DNA from: Prevotellaceae bacterium UBA1726
Lineage (GTDB): Bacteria > Bacteroidota > Bacteroidia > Bacteroidales > Bacteroidaceae
Length of the DNA stretch: 22,718 nucleotides
Direction of reading: 5' to 3'
Assembly: GCA_002316005.1 (NCBI GenBank)
Contig: DCIM01000047.1
Location: forward strand, 1-22,718
The position numbers were made by a program, and so were the translations under genes. Positions 8,509-17,036 of this stretch are shown here, one piece after another (within the stretch, counting starts at the first letter, position 1; the number at the start of each line of letters is the position of its first letter). The notes beneath the pieces are model-generated. The model had not been told where the DNA came from. It ran no database searches and worked only from the letters and a program-made list of their open reading frames with translations.

Positions 8509-8521
8509 AAAACAACAAAGA

Positions 8522-9694
8522 ATGAAGACTCTTCGACAAATAATAAATATTGCCGGCCGTGAGTGTCGCATATTGATTACCAGAAACCCCATATACTTCG
8601 TGTGTATGGTGTGTCTGCCTATATTTGTTGTGGTTTTCTTCACCTCACTGATGGATGAGGGTCAACCTGTGGAACTGCCAGTAGGTGTTGTTGATCAGGA
8701 CAACACTGCTACAACACGACAGATGATTCGTACGCTCGACAGTTTCCAGACTTCAAAGGTCGTTGCTCAATATCCTAATATGCAAGAGGCCCGCGTGGCA
8801 ATGCAGAGAGGCGAGATTTATGCTTTCCTGCTTCTGCCTAAAGGTACGACAGCCAAACTAATGTCTTCAAAACAACCGAAGATTTCCTTTTATTATAATG
8901 GCGTCGTAATGCTTGCGGGCAACACCACATTCAAAGACCTGAAGGTCATCTCGACATTAGGTTCCGCAAAGGTTGGCGCAACTAAATTGTCGGCTATAGG
9001 AAAAACCGAACGCGAGATAAAGGCTTTCTTACAGCCAATCAACATCGACCTCCACATGATTAATAATCCATGGGCAAACTACAATGTCTATCTCAGTACG
9101 ACAATGATTCCAGGATTGCTCATGTTGTTCATCTTCCTCATCACCCCTTATTCTATTGGTACAGAGTTGAAGTTTGGACAAGCACGTGAGTGGATGTACT
9201 TGGCCGGAAATAAACCTCATGTGGCTATTGCAGGTAAGATGCTCCCACAGACATTGGTATCGCTGATGGTTTTCTGGGGTTTCGAGTTCTACATCTATTA
9301 TGTTCTCGGATTCCCTCACCCAGGTGGTCCCCTGCCAATCATACTACTTGGTCTTTTGGCAGTACTCTCAGCACAGTGTTTCGGCATTTTCATCTTTGGA
9401 CTTATGCCTTCACTCCGTATGTCAATGAGTGTGTGCTCATTGTGGGCAATGGTCAGTTTCAGTGTGGCAGGAGCCACTTTCCCTCTTTTCGCTATGGATG
9501 CACCAATTCAGGCATTGTCTTGGTTGTTCCCATTGCGTCACTATTACATGATTTATCAAGTAAACATCTTCAATGGCTATCCGCTGTCATATGCATGGAT
9601 TTATTGGGCTTGTCTTGCGGCTTTCCTCATTTTGCCAGTGTTTGTCATGAAGAATATCCGTAGGGCTATGCTCGAATATCAGTATATCCCATAA
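8522..9694 (+). CDS. ABC-2 type transporter permease (first of two)
   Basis: This is an inner membrane permease of the ABC-2 family, similar in layout to YbhS/YbhR or YhhJ. I use the ATG at 8522 (MKTLRQIINIAGREC, 390 residues). A longer reading from a TTG at 8495 would overlap the adaptor gene and adds nothing recognisable. Membrane segments are visible at about 24-43, 192-211, 238-262, 270-294, 302-322 and 356-376. The region between the first two (about 44-190) is a large extracytoplasmic domain, as usual for this subfamily. The family needs a cytosolic ATPase, and none is encoded next to it. The gene lies 13 bases after the adaptor gene and 11 bases before the second permease, with which it probably forms a heterodimer. 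Confidence 0.92.
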   Translation: MKTLRQIINIAGRECRILITRNPIYFVCMVCLPIFVVVFFTSLMDEGQPVELPVGVVDQDNTATTRQMIRTLDSFQTSKVVAQYPNMQEARVAMQRGEIYAFLLLPKGTTAKLMSSKQPKISFYYNGVVMLAGNTTFKDLKVISTLGSAKVGATKLSAIGKTEREIKAFLQPINIDLHMINNPWANYNVYLSTTMIPGLLMLFIFLITPYSIGTELKFGQAREWMYLAGNKPHVAIAGKMLPQTLVSLMVFWGFEFYIYYVLGFPHPGGPLPIILLGLLAVLSAQCFGIFIFGLMPSLRMSMSVCSLWAMVSFSVAGATFPLFAMDAPIQALSWLFPLRHYYMIYQVNIFNGYPLSYAWIYWACLAAFLILPVFVMKNIRRAMLEYQYIP

Positions 9695-9705
9695 TATAAA
9701 CGATT

Positions 9706-10929
9706 GTGAACGAAAACAAACCGAAACATAGAAGTTTAGGCAGAAAATTGCTTGGTATCCTTGAGGATATGGCTGCAATTTGGGCTGACGAGATGAAGAT
9801 GACCGTCAAAGATGAAGGCGTTCTCATCTTCTTCATTCTCGTGCCTATACTCTACCCTCTACTCTATTCATGGATTTATAATAACGAGGTAGTGCGAGAG
9901 GTTCCTGTGGCTGTTGTTGACAATAGTCACTCGTCGCTCAGCCGTGAGTTCCTCCGTCGTTGCGATGCTTCGCCCGACATGAAGGTGGCATACTATTGCA
10001 ACAACCTTGAAGAGGCGAAGGAACTGGTTGGCCGTCAAGTGGTACACGGTGTACTCTATTTCCCTCAAGACTTCGACAAAAAGATAAATCATGGCGAACA
10101 GGTCAATGTAAGCGTTTATTGTGACATGAGTCTTATGCTCACATACAAGGCCATCTATCAGACATCACAAGGTGTGTCGTTGATGATGGGCAAAGAGATT
10201 CAGATTGAGAAGGCAGGTGGATTCACCGAACGCGACAATGAGATAACCACAAAACCGCTCGACTTTGACGAGGTGCAGATATTCAACCCAACAGGAGGCT
10301 ATGGAAGTGCAATCCTTCCTGGTGTACTCATCATTATTATTCAGCAGACACTTCTCCTTGGCATTGGACTTTCGGCAGGTACTTCGCGTGAGCGTAACCG
10401 CTATCAGAATCTTGTACCTATCAGCCGCCACTACAATGGTGTATTCCGTATTGTGGGTGGCAAGGGACTCTGCTATTTCATGATATATTCTGTACTTAGT
10501 GCCTATCTGACACTCGTTGTCCCGAAGTTATTCGGCTTTACCTCACTTGTCCATGCCAACGACCTACTTGGATTAATGTTGCCATTTATCCTTGCTTGTA
10601 TCTTCTTCGGTATGGCAGTATCGTGCCTTATACGCTATCGTGAGAATGTAATGCTCATCGTGGTGTTCACCTCTTTGATATTCCTCTTCATGACGGGTAT
10701 CTCATGGCCTCAGAATAACATTCCTGGCTTCTGGCAAGGTGTTTCATGGTTATTCCCATCAACATTCGGTGTTAAAGGATTCCTCACTATCAGTAGTATG
10801 GGTGGAACTCTGGCCGACATTGAAACAGAATACAAAGCTCTTTGGGCACAGGTAATTGTCTATTTCCTCGCCACTTGCGTTGTTTACCAGATTCAGATTA
10901 ATCGTGCGGAGAAATACAGTAAGCAGTAA
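9706..10929 (+). CDS. ABC-2 type transporter permease (second of two)
   Basis: This is the second ABC-2 permease, 407 residues, related in layout to the gene before it. It has one membrane segment near the N-terminus (about 38-57), a large outer domain (60-195) and five segments in the C-terminal half (about 201-222, 254-274, 285-307, 315-332 and 380-397). PGVLIIIIQQTLLLGIGL (205-222) is the typical second segment. The start is GTG at 9706; an in-frame TAA just upstream (9697-9699) rules out a longer protein, and the next ATG would remove 21 residues of a typical basic N-terminus. The gene ends the operon and is followed at once by a strong terminator. No ATPase gene follows, so one must be supplied from elsewhere if the pump is a true ABC exporter. 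Confidence 0.91.
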   Translation: MNENKPKHRSLGRKLLGILEDMAAIWADEMKMTVKDEGVLIFFILVPILYPLLYSWIYNNEVVREVPVAVVDNSHSSLSREFLRRCDASPDMKVAYYCNNLEEAKELVGRQVVHGVLYFPQDFDKKINHGEQVNVSVYCDMSLMLTYKAIYQTSQGVSLMMGKEIQIEKAGGFTERDNEITTKPLDFDEVQIFNPTGGYGSAILPGVLIIIIQQTLLLGIGLSAGTSRERNRYQNLVPISRHYNGVFRIVGGKGLCYFMIYSVLSAYLTLVVPKLFGFTSLVHANDLLGLMLPFILACIFFGMAVSCLIRYRENVMLIVVFTSLIFLFMTGISWPQNNIPGFWQGVSWLFPSTFGVKGFLTISSMGGTLADIETEYKALWAQVIVYFLATCVVYQIQINRAEKYSKQ

Positions 10930-10952
10930 AAGTACACCTTATATATAATAAT

Positions 10953-10990
10953 AAGATCGACCCTCAAACGAGAGCCGATCTTTTTTTCTT
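10953..10990. terminator. Terminator between convergent genes
   Basis: AAGATCG (10953-10959) pairs with CGATCTT (10976-10982), with an inner stem CCTC/GAGAG around AAAC. Seven T residues follow on the plus strand (10981-10987), ending the efflux operon. On the minus strand the two inner mismatches become G-U pairs and the tail is T-rich (TTATTATTATAT), so it can also stop the convergent oxidoreductase gene. Confidence 0.85.
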
Positions 10991-11005
10991 ATCAAAATTG
11001 AATTC

Positions 11006-11974
11006 TTACTTTACTTCATCATAGAGATTCAGCACAACATTCTCTGTGTTGAATAAGGCGATATGCGGGTTACTGCCGGTCAGGAAATACTCCATGGCGG
11101 CATTCACTTCGTTGCGAACCTTCGTCAGCGATGGGTATTCTTTACTTAAAAGAATATTTCCTTCTCCACCCTCAATAGTAAGGTAATCCTTATTCTCAGG
11201 ACTATCCAAATCAACGGCTATAATCCTTCGCTCATCACCCTTCACATATACGAATTCAAAACGACGCTTGCGTTCACTCGACAAAAACGACGAATGGATA
11301 TTCACGACGGTTTTGTCTTCACCAATTGAAAGATCATAAACGAAAGTACCTACAACAGCCCTATCTTTCTTTTCCTCTTCATATTGAACCTCACTACTGC
11401 AGAGAGAAATATCAGCAGCCTTGAAATCAAAGTAATTGAACAGCAAATCCCAGATATGCGGCATTTCGTCAAAAATACCAAGGTCGGTCATGGCTCGTGC
11501 CTCAGCAGTAACAGGGAGATATTTCTCATAGTTTACCTTGCACGACTCCATACGGAAACCTTCACCCTTCGTCTCTTCAAGAATACTCTTCAATGCATTG
11601 ATAGAATCAGCGTGGCGAAGTATATAGCCTGTTGCGATACGACAGTCCTTTGATATTGCCATAATCTGATTATATTCCTCTATTGAGAGTACTGCAGGTT
11701 TCTCAACGAAAATGTTCTTTATTCCAAATCCTATGAGAGTCTTTATCAAACCAAAATGAGCACTTGCTGTTGCTGCAATGAATGCAACATCGATAGGTAA
11801 ATCCTTTGCTCGTTCAATACTTCTGAAGTATTCGCGTCCTTCTTCTTTTCTATCCTCCTCAAAGGTAATGTCGCAAACATACAACATCCCTAACTCGGGC
11901 AATTGCTCGAGTTGACTCAATAATAGCCGTCCCATTTTACCGGCTCCTACAAGAAGGATGTTTTGTTTATTCAT
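11006..11974 (-). CDS. Gfo/Idh/MocA family oxidoreductase
   Basis: This is an NAD(P)-dependent oxidoreductase of the Gfo/Idh/MocA family, which typically acts on sugars or sugar derivatives in the cytosol. The 322-residue protein has an N-terminal Rossmann fold with LLVGAGKMGRLL (7-18), the family EKP motif as VEKPAVLS (90-97), and a GYILRH strand (116-121). The catalytic-type pattern DLGIFDEMPHIWD lies at about 164-176, with His173 as the likely general acid/base. No signal peptide is present. It is 29 bases downstream of mrp on the same strand and probably shares its transcript. The substrate cannot be read from sequence; nearby genes give no sugar pathway. Confidence 0.88.
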   Translation of the reverse strand: MNKQNILLVGAGKMGRLLLSQLEQLPELGMLYVCDITFEEDRKEEGREYFRSIERAKDLPIDVAFIAATASAHFGLIKTLIGFGIKNIFVEKPAVLSIEEYNQIMAISKDCRIATGYILRHADSINALKSILEETKGEGFRMESCKVNYEKYLPVTAEARAMTDLGIFDEMPHIWDLLFNYFDFKAADISLCSSEVQYEEEKKDRAVVGTFVYDLSIGEDKTVVNIHSSFLSSERKRRFEFVYVKGDERRIIAVDLDSPENKDYLTIEGGEGNILLSKEYPSLTKVRNEVNAAMEYFLTGSNPHIALFNTENVVLNLYDEVK

Positions 11975-12003
11975 TTAATCAAGAGAGAGGATTCAATAGT
12001 CTA

Positions 12004-13107
12004 TTATTTCTTAATACTTACAATCTTTGTTGCTGCCTGTTCCTTATTGCGACGGTTCACTACAGTAACAACGCTCTGTGCAAGAGCAAGGAACGACTGA
12101 CCGACAGCAGTTTCAATTTGAGTTGCTGCAGGTTCGCCTGCATCGCCATTTTCGCAGATGCTCTGCACAAGAGGAATCTGTGCCAAAAGAGGAACATTCA
12201 TTTCCTTAGCGAGATTCTTGCAACCATCCTTACCAAAGATATAGTATTTATTTTCAGGAAGTTCGGCAGGTGTAAACCATGCCATATTCTCAACCAAACC
12301 CAGAATTGGCACATTCACCTTCTCATTCTGGTACATATCAATACCTTTACGAGCATCAGCAAGTGCCACTTGTTGTGGTGTAGAGACGATTATCGCACCT
12401 GTGATGGCAAGTGTCTGGAGGAGAGTCAAATGGATATCGCTGGTACCCGGAGGAGTGTCAAGAATGAAATAGTCGAGTTCGCCCCAATCAGCATCAGCAA
12501 TAAGTTGCTTCAAAGCCGAACAAGCCATACCTCCACGCCACAATGTGGCAGTATCGCGATTGACAAAGAATCCAATACTAAGCAGTTTCACTCCGTATTT
12601 CTCAACAGGTTCGATGAGGTCGCGACCGTCTTTCTGTACAGCAAAAGGACGCTCATCTTCAACATGGAACATCTTTGGCATTGAAGGGCCGAAGATATCT
12701 GTATCGAGCAATCCAACCTTGTAACCAAGTTTTGCAAGAGCAATGGAGAGATTGGCAGAAACAGTACTCTTGCCTACTCCACCCTTACCAGAACTTACGG
12801 CAATGACATTCTTTACATCCGGTAGGAGTTTTCCCACCTCAGGGCGAGGTGCAGATTTGAACTCCGTCTTTACGACAACCTCTACATCGGGAGAGATATT
12901 ATAATGAATTGCAGCCTCAGCCGACTTGATTGTCGACTTCATGAAAGGGTCAGTCTCACGTGGAAAGAGGAGCGTAAACTCCACTTTCATGCCATTGACA
13001 ATGACCTCATTATCAACAACCATCTCGCTCTCCACGAGGTTTTTCTTTGTACCTGGATAAAGCACTGTTGCCAGCGTGTCCAATATGAGTTTTGGATATA
13101 ATGTCAT
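12004..13107 (-). CDS. mrp: Mrp/ApbC-type P-loop ATPase, iron-sulfur carrier family
   Basis: This cytosolic Mrp/NBP35-family ATPase is thought to carry iron-sulfur clusters to target proteins. The N-terminal domain (about 1-95) is the DUF59/MIP18-like module. The P-loop is SSGKGGVGKST (105-115), with DTDIFGPSMPKM (135-146) and LDTPPGTSD (216-224) as the switch and Walker-like motifs. The start is the ATG at 13107 (367 residues). A longer reading from a TTG at 13131 would begin inside the promoter -7 box and is rejected. In the region ENMAWFTPAELPENKYYIFG the family usually has a CxxC pair, and no Cys is present there. Two tandem Bacteroidetes promoters precede the gene. Confidence 0.93.
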   Translation of the reverse strand: MTLYPKLILDTLATVLYPGTKKNLVESEMVVDNEVIVNGMKVEFTLLFPRETDPFMKSTIKSAEAAIHYNISPDVEVVVKTEFKSAPRPEVGKLLPDVKNVIAVSSGKGGVGKSTVSANLSIALAKLGYKVGLLDTDIFGPSMPKMFHVEDERPFAVQKDGRDLIEPVEKYGVKLLSIGFFVNRDTATLWRGGMACSALKQLIADADWGELDYFILDTPPGTSDIHLTLLQTLAITGAIIVSTPQQVALADARKGIDMYQNEKVNVPILGLVENMAWFTPAELPENKYYIFGKDGCKNLAKEMNVPLLAQIPLVQSICENGDAGEPAATQIETAVGQSFLALAQSVVTVVNRRNKEQAATKIVSIKK

Positions 13108-13128
13108 AGTTATTTTCGTTTCAAAATG

Positions 13129-13160
13129 CAAAGTTAGTGCAAACGAGTGGAATTACCAAA
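13129..13160 (-). promoter_or_regulatory. Proximal promoter of mrp
   Basis: On the minus strand, TTTG (13160-13157), exactly 20 bases and TAACTTTG (13136-13129) fit the Bacteroidetes consensus. Transcription should start near 13124, giving a leader of about 17 bases before the ATG at 13107. Confidence 0.88.
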
Positions 13161-13185
13161 TAAAAAAGGTTTTTATTTAAGAATT

Positions 13186-13246
13186 ACCGAGTGCAGCCTA
13201 ACTTCGACTATAGGCAGAGTTAGTGCAAACGAGCGGAAATACCAAA
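13186..13246 (-). repeat. Second, altered copy of the mrp promoter segment
   Basis: TTTG (13246-13243), 20 bases and TAACTCTG (13222-13215) repeat the proximal promoter 86 bases upstream. The shared segment is about 30 bases (GTTAGTGCAAACGAG plus GGAA and TACCAAAT) and differs at only a few positions. One difference turns the -7 box from TAACTTTG to TAACTCTG, which may weaken it. Next to it, GCCTA and TAGGC (13195-13214) form a small inverted repeat. Confidence 0.7.
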
Positions 13247-13253
13247 TATAACA

Positions 13254-13291
13254 AGAAAAAAAAGAAAGCACGACCACCGCTGTGATCGTGC
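13254..13291 (-). terminator. Terminator of the secreted-protein operon
   Basis: GCACGA (13268-13273) pairs with TCGTGC (13286-13291), extended by CAC/GTG. On the minus strand the one mismatch becomes U-G. The minus-strand tail (13267-13255) is almost all T. It lies about 40 bases after the metalloprotease stop and protects the mrp promoters from readthrough. Confidence 0.85.
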
Positions 13292-13328
13292 CCCCAAAAC
13301 AAAAAAGTATTGTAAAAAAGTATTTGTG

Positions 13329-15419
13329 TTAGAGTTCCATACCTGCCACATTGTAGAACTTGCCATTATTCTCAATGACAATTCTACCGTTTACAATAAA
13401 CTTACGGTTTTTATATAGAGATGTTTTTGTGTCAATTGGGTTGATTCCAGATGGATCAAACGGATCATCATCAAATTGTATATTGCGATATACAGCCTCT
13501 ATGTCTATGATATTCTTCTGGCTCACTACATAAGCCGTTGGTTTCATAGTGCATATGCCTATGTGCAATTCAGAATCAATGCTCGGAACGCCATAACGAT
13601 TAACGGTGAATGTCAATGTACCTGCACCTTGCTCTTCCACACTGGAAAGATTACACATCCAACGACTGAAATCATTGTTCTTCTCTAAGCGCTGAGCATT
13701 AATCATTACCGTATGGTCAGCGTCCTCCATATACATGAAGCGGATATCATAATTCTCTGTATCGGGAAGGAAGTTTGACAAGACTTCTTCCTCTCCTACT
13801 GTTTTTTTATTCAGTGTCCACTCAACAGGTACCCATTCTTCACCGACCAGCTTCTCTGCCTTTGCATACAATTTATCAGGGAAAGCATAAGTAATTGGGC
13901 GATTCTCTGCATCAGGGTCATCCTCCACATCAAATGAGATAACGCCATTGTTCTCTGCAATCTGACGCAACACCACTGGACATGGATAGCCATCATAAGA
14001 AATCAGATTCGCATCATCATCATCGTTGTCGAGTTCTGAGATGTTATGTGTACCTGGGAATGGGTCATAGTCAACATCCTCAACACCAGTCATCCAAGAA
14101 CCTTGAGTACCGCAAGCTCGAACCAATCGGAAGCAAGCACGGGTGGTAACATTAATATAGTTATACTGCCAATATTCTGGACGGATACTATCTACACGCC
14201 ATACGAGCATTCCATGACCCGGGAGATTCTTGTCCCACTTGTCCGCCTGACGGTTTTCCATGAAGTAGCTTACATGATTCTGAAGTGAACGAATCAGACA
14301 GGCATCAGTTGTTGTCTCCGTAGACTGCATTGTGATGTGTTCACCTGCCATATCAGTAATATCAAGAGGTTCATTGAATCCTGCAGCATGTTTCTCAAAA
14401 GAGTTGAAACCACATGGTGTACGGTTGATGTCATCGCTATAGCAACCTGCCGACATTATATCCCAATAATTAGGATGCTCCTGCCAACCACCCGAAGTAT
14501 CGTAATGGTCCATGAAACCAAGCACATGCGAGAACTCATGAACAATAACTCCAATACCATCAAGAACCAAGTCGCCATCATCATGCCAACCGAAAATCTC
14601 AGCAGAAGCGGCAAAACGGCCCATCTTGATGCCATCGTGAACAGGAGTAGCATCACCATACTCATCGCCCATACTTCCTGCGTGAGGCCATATGAGTCGC
14701 TCATCGTTGTCTTGATAGTGTGAGGCATAACCAGCGTAAATGACATACACCATATCCATCACGCCATCACCATCGCTGTCATATTTAGTGTAATCCACCT
14801 CATCATCAACCTGAGCGAGAATCTCTTTCATCAGTTTATAGGTATTTTCCACACCATTTATATAATACTGCGAACGGTCGATATCAATTGGGCCAATCAC
14901 ATCAAACTCAGGCACGAACTGACCATAACTATTATCATAGAAATAGTCACGCATTGAACCTGTGTAGTTCTGCTTGCCATAGTATTTGTCGTAGTCAGTG
15001 CTGAATCCTTCCATGTTCATCATTTTATCATAGAAGGTGTGAGCCTGCTCATTACCACGACTAAACTGACGGTCATTAAAATTCACAAGGATTACAAGCC
15101 CTTTATAAGGCTTTCCTGCAAAAGACTGGCGTACAGGCATATCATCATAGTTCATCTGACGAAGAGCGTTGGCCTTCTTTGGTGCCATTGCCTTTGCCTC
15201 CTCGCCTGTTGGGCGATAGAAACCGTCCTCACCTTTTGCCACTACCGTACCATCCTCGGTTGTAAGGTAATGGAAATACTCATTACCATGACCGATGATA
15301 GTGATGGTTGTGCCGTCAGGCTGAACCACCTTGCGTGCCTTTGGATAGGCTGGTGCTGAAAATGCTGCTGCCTTGCAAAAGCAAAGGAACAGCAGCATAA
15401 GAGAGAGAGATTTATACAT
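13329..15419 (-). CDS. Secreted M6-type zinc metalloprotease with C-terminal tail
   Basis: This is a predicted exported zinc endopeptidase of the M6 (immune inhibitor A-like) family, 696 residues. The signal peptide covers about residues 1-21. The zinc site is HEFSHVLGFMDHYD (294-307), giving two His ligands, the catalytic Glu295 and a third ligand in the HExxHxxGxxD pattern. Supporting M6 features are a propeptide-like first 100 residues, DSDGDGVMD (214-222, calcium-loop-like), YFMENRQ (385-391) and PGHGMLVWRVD (400-410). A C-terminal region with probable beta domains (510-650) leads to the tail NGRIVIENNGKFYNVAG (677-693), shared with the two upstream proteins. The start overlaps the stop of the upstream gene by one base (TAATG), which suggests translational coupling. 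Targets are unknown; it could degrade host or dietary protein. Confidence 0.92.
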   Translation of the reverse strand: MYKSLSLMLLFLCFCKAAAFSAPAYPKARKVVQPDGTTITIIGHGNEYFHYLTTEDGTVVAKGEDGFYRPTGEEAKAMAPKKANALRQMNYDDMPVRQSFAGKPYKGLVILVNFNDRQFSRGNEQAHTFYDKMMNMEGFSTDYDKYYGKQNYTGSMRDYFYDNSYGQFVPEFDVIGPIDIDRSQYYINGVENTYKLMKEILAQVDDEVDYTKYDSDGDGVMDMVYVIYAGYASHYQDNDERLIWPHAGSMGDEYGDATPVHDGIKMGRFAASAEIFGWHDDGDLVLDGIGVIVHEFSHVLGFMDHYDTSGGWQEHPNYWDIMSAGCYSDDINRTPCGFNSFEKHAAGFNEPLDITDMAGEHITMQSTETTTDACLIRSLQNHVSYFMENRQADKWDKNLPGHGMLVWRVDSIRPEYWQYNYINVTTRACFRLVRACGTQGSWMTGVEDVDYDPFPGTHNISELDNDDDDANLISYDGYPCPVVLRQIAENNGVISFDVEDDPDAENRPITYAFPDKLYAKAEKLVGEEWVPVEWTLNKKTVGEEEVLSNFLPDTENYDIRFMYMEDADHTVMINAQRLEKNNDFSRWMCNLSSVEEQGAGTLTFTVNRYGVPSIDSELHIGICTMKPTAYVVSQKNIIDIEAVYRNIQFDDDPFDPSGINPIDTKTSLYKNRKFIVNGRIVIENNGKFYNVAGMEL

Positions 15420-17026
15420 TATCGGATATTTTGTCCGTTCACATTATACTTCTTGCCATTCTTCATAATGACAATCTTACCGTCCTCAAGCCATTTGCCT
15501 TGAACGCCTGTCTTTACAGCATCAACATCCTTGATGCCAGAAGGAACATTATTGTTATACCATGCTATCTCCGACTTAGCCACCTCACCATTATGCTTGT
15601 GGATAGCCTGAATACCAGCGTACTTAACACCCTCTGTATAGAAATAGAGATTGTGGAAAGCACCATTCATATCAAAGTCCATATCATCGTCATAATTGTA
15701 TGCCACATCAGTCATATTCTCATGATATCTTGTATAGTTGTCTGGCACGAATGTGAATGGAGTTGTAGCATCGTTGAAGTAAACATTGTAGTAGAGTTCA
15801 TTAGTGTTGATGTAAACATCATTCTCGTCGACTGGCGAGATAACAAACCAAAGTTCACCCCACCAACCAGAAGACTCTACAGGCTCGAAATGAGTAACCT
15901 GAGGTGTAACAGGAGTTGCAAGTCTGTCGGTATAAGACTTAACCGTTGCATCAGCATATGCACCACTTATCTGCAACGCATCCTTATTCATAGTAAACAC
16001 AAATGCCTGCTTATTTGAAGGGTCTGAAACAATGTTGCCATCCTCATATGCACAAACATATTCAGCTACTTCCTTATAAGCACGATCCCATGAGCCAGTA
16101 TGATCTTCAGGATCCCACTCATCAAAAGAATCTGCATATACGCATGGTGTGAACCACTCGTGGCAGTCGATTGCATCATAAACACCTGCATACTGCTTCT
16201 TGAATGTTACGGTATTTGCAGCACGGTCGATAGAACCCTTAATCCAGTTCTTGCCGTCAAGTGGACTCAAAACATAATAGTCATCACCCACCTCAGCATA
16301 CTGTGTCTTGAGAGCGTCTCTGATATTGCCCTTCACAGCAGAACTGAATCGGTTATATGCAAAACTACCGTCCTTTACCTCTGCGCCCTCAGGGAGTACA
16401 ACAGGAGTGTCAGTCACATTCTCAACAATGATGCAACCATCACCATAACCAATCCAACCACCTGTAGAATTGGTAAGGCCAATAAGTTCATGAGGGAAAA
16501 TCTGACCGTTCATATCAACAACTTCCTGATCTCTCTGCTTGAGCACACCATCCTTGAATGTGAAGTAAACATCAGTCACATACTGACCATCATCATTCTT
16601 CTCCAAAGAATATGTGTACTGGTAATCACTCATCTTATTGAAAACCAAACGGGTAGCATAGTATACATATACCGAAGTGCTTGCATCATATACATATGCA
16701 CACTGTGCTGTGTGAGCAACATAAGTCTCATCATCAACCTTGTCGAGTTTGATATAACTATTGTAATCGAGCGAAGCACAAGGTTTCTTCAGATAGATAC
16801 AACCATCATCACCGATTACATACTCGCCAGAGAAACCTCCGTTGTAACCTCCCTGCAATGACTGATTCTGATAGAAATAGGAATAACCCGAGCGTACACA
16901 GTCAGAAACAACTGTACCAGCAGGAGCCTCGTCAATCAGCTCTGTCACATAAATAGGGAGTGTCTGTGCCTGAGCATAAAGCATGGTCATCATGACCATT
17001 GCAAAAAGAGTAAAAAACTTTTTCAT
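15419..17026 (-). CDS. Secreted protein of unknown function with C-terminal tail
   Basis: No family is recognised. The 535-residue protein has a clear signal peptide (MKKFFTLFAMVMMTMLYAQA, cleavage before Gln21). The body is rich in Tyr, Asp and Val with alternating polar and hydrophobic residues, as in beta-rich extracellular proteins, and contains many short YxY and GDDG turns. No catalytic motif or lipobox is visible. The last about 40 residues are a linker, SGIKDVDAVKTG, then a tail DGKIVIMKNGKKYNVNGQ (515-532), matching the ends of the proteins on both sides in the operon. The gene begins 10 bases after the 256-residue protein gene and overlaps the metalloprotease start by one base. It may be a binding or structural partner of the protease, but that is inference from position. 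Confidence 0.85.
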   Translation of the reverse strand: MKKFFTLFAMVMMTMLYAQAQTLPIYVTELIDEAPAGTVVSDCVRSGYSYFYQNQSLQGGYNGGFSGEYVIGDDGCIYLKKPCASLDYNSYIKLDKVDDETYVAHTAQCAYVYDASTSVYVYYATRLVFNKMSDYQYTYSLEKNDDGQYVTDVYFTFKDGVLKQRDQEVVDMNGQIFPHELIGLTNSTGGWIGYGDGCIIVENVTDTPVVLPEGAEVKDGSFAYNRFSSAVKGNIRDALKTQYAEVGDDYYVLSPLDGKNWIKGSIDRAANTVTFKKQYAGVYDAIDCHEWFTPCVYADSFDEWDPEDHTGSWDRAYKEVAEYVCAYEDGNIVSDPSNKQAFVFTMNKDALQISGAYADATVKSYTDRLATPVTPQVTHFEPVESSGWWGELWFVISPVDENDVYINTNELYYNVYFNDATTPFTFVPDNYTRYHENMTDVAYNYDDDMDFDMNGAFHNLYFYTEGVKYAGIQAIHKHNGEVAKSEIAWYNNNVPSGIKDVDAVKTGVQGKWLEDGKIVIMKNGKKYNVNGQNIR

Positions 17027-17036
17027 ATCGTTTTAT

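Noticed and set aside
8495..8521. Longer first permease from a TTG at 8495
   Set aside because: It overlaps the adaptor gene, and the extra nine residues look like no known N-terminus; the ATG at 8522 gives a typical one.
7684..8643. Minus-strand open frame of 319 codons opposite the adaptor gene
   Set aside because: It is rich in Cys, Ser and Leu as expected of an antisense reading, has no motif, and overlaps two well-supported genes.
13108..13131. Longer mrp reading from a TTG at 13131
   Set aside because: The start codon would fall inside the -7 promoter box, upstream of the predicted transcript start.
16100..16861. Plus-strand frame of 253 codons opposite the 535-residue secreted protein
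   Set aside because: Ile- and Cys-rich antisense reading without any recognisable domain; the minus-strand gene has a signal peptide and tail.
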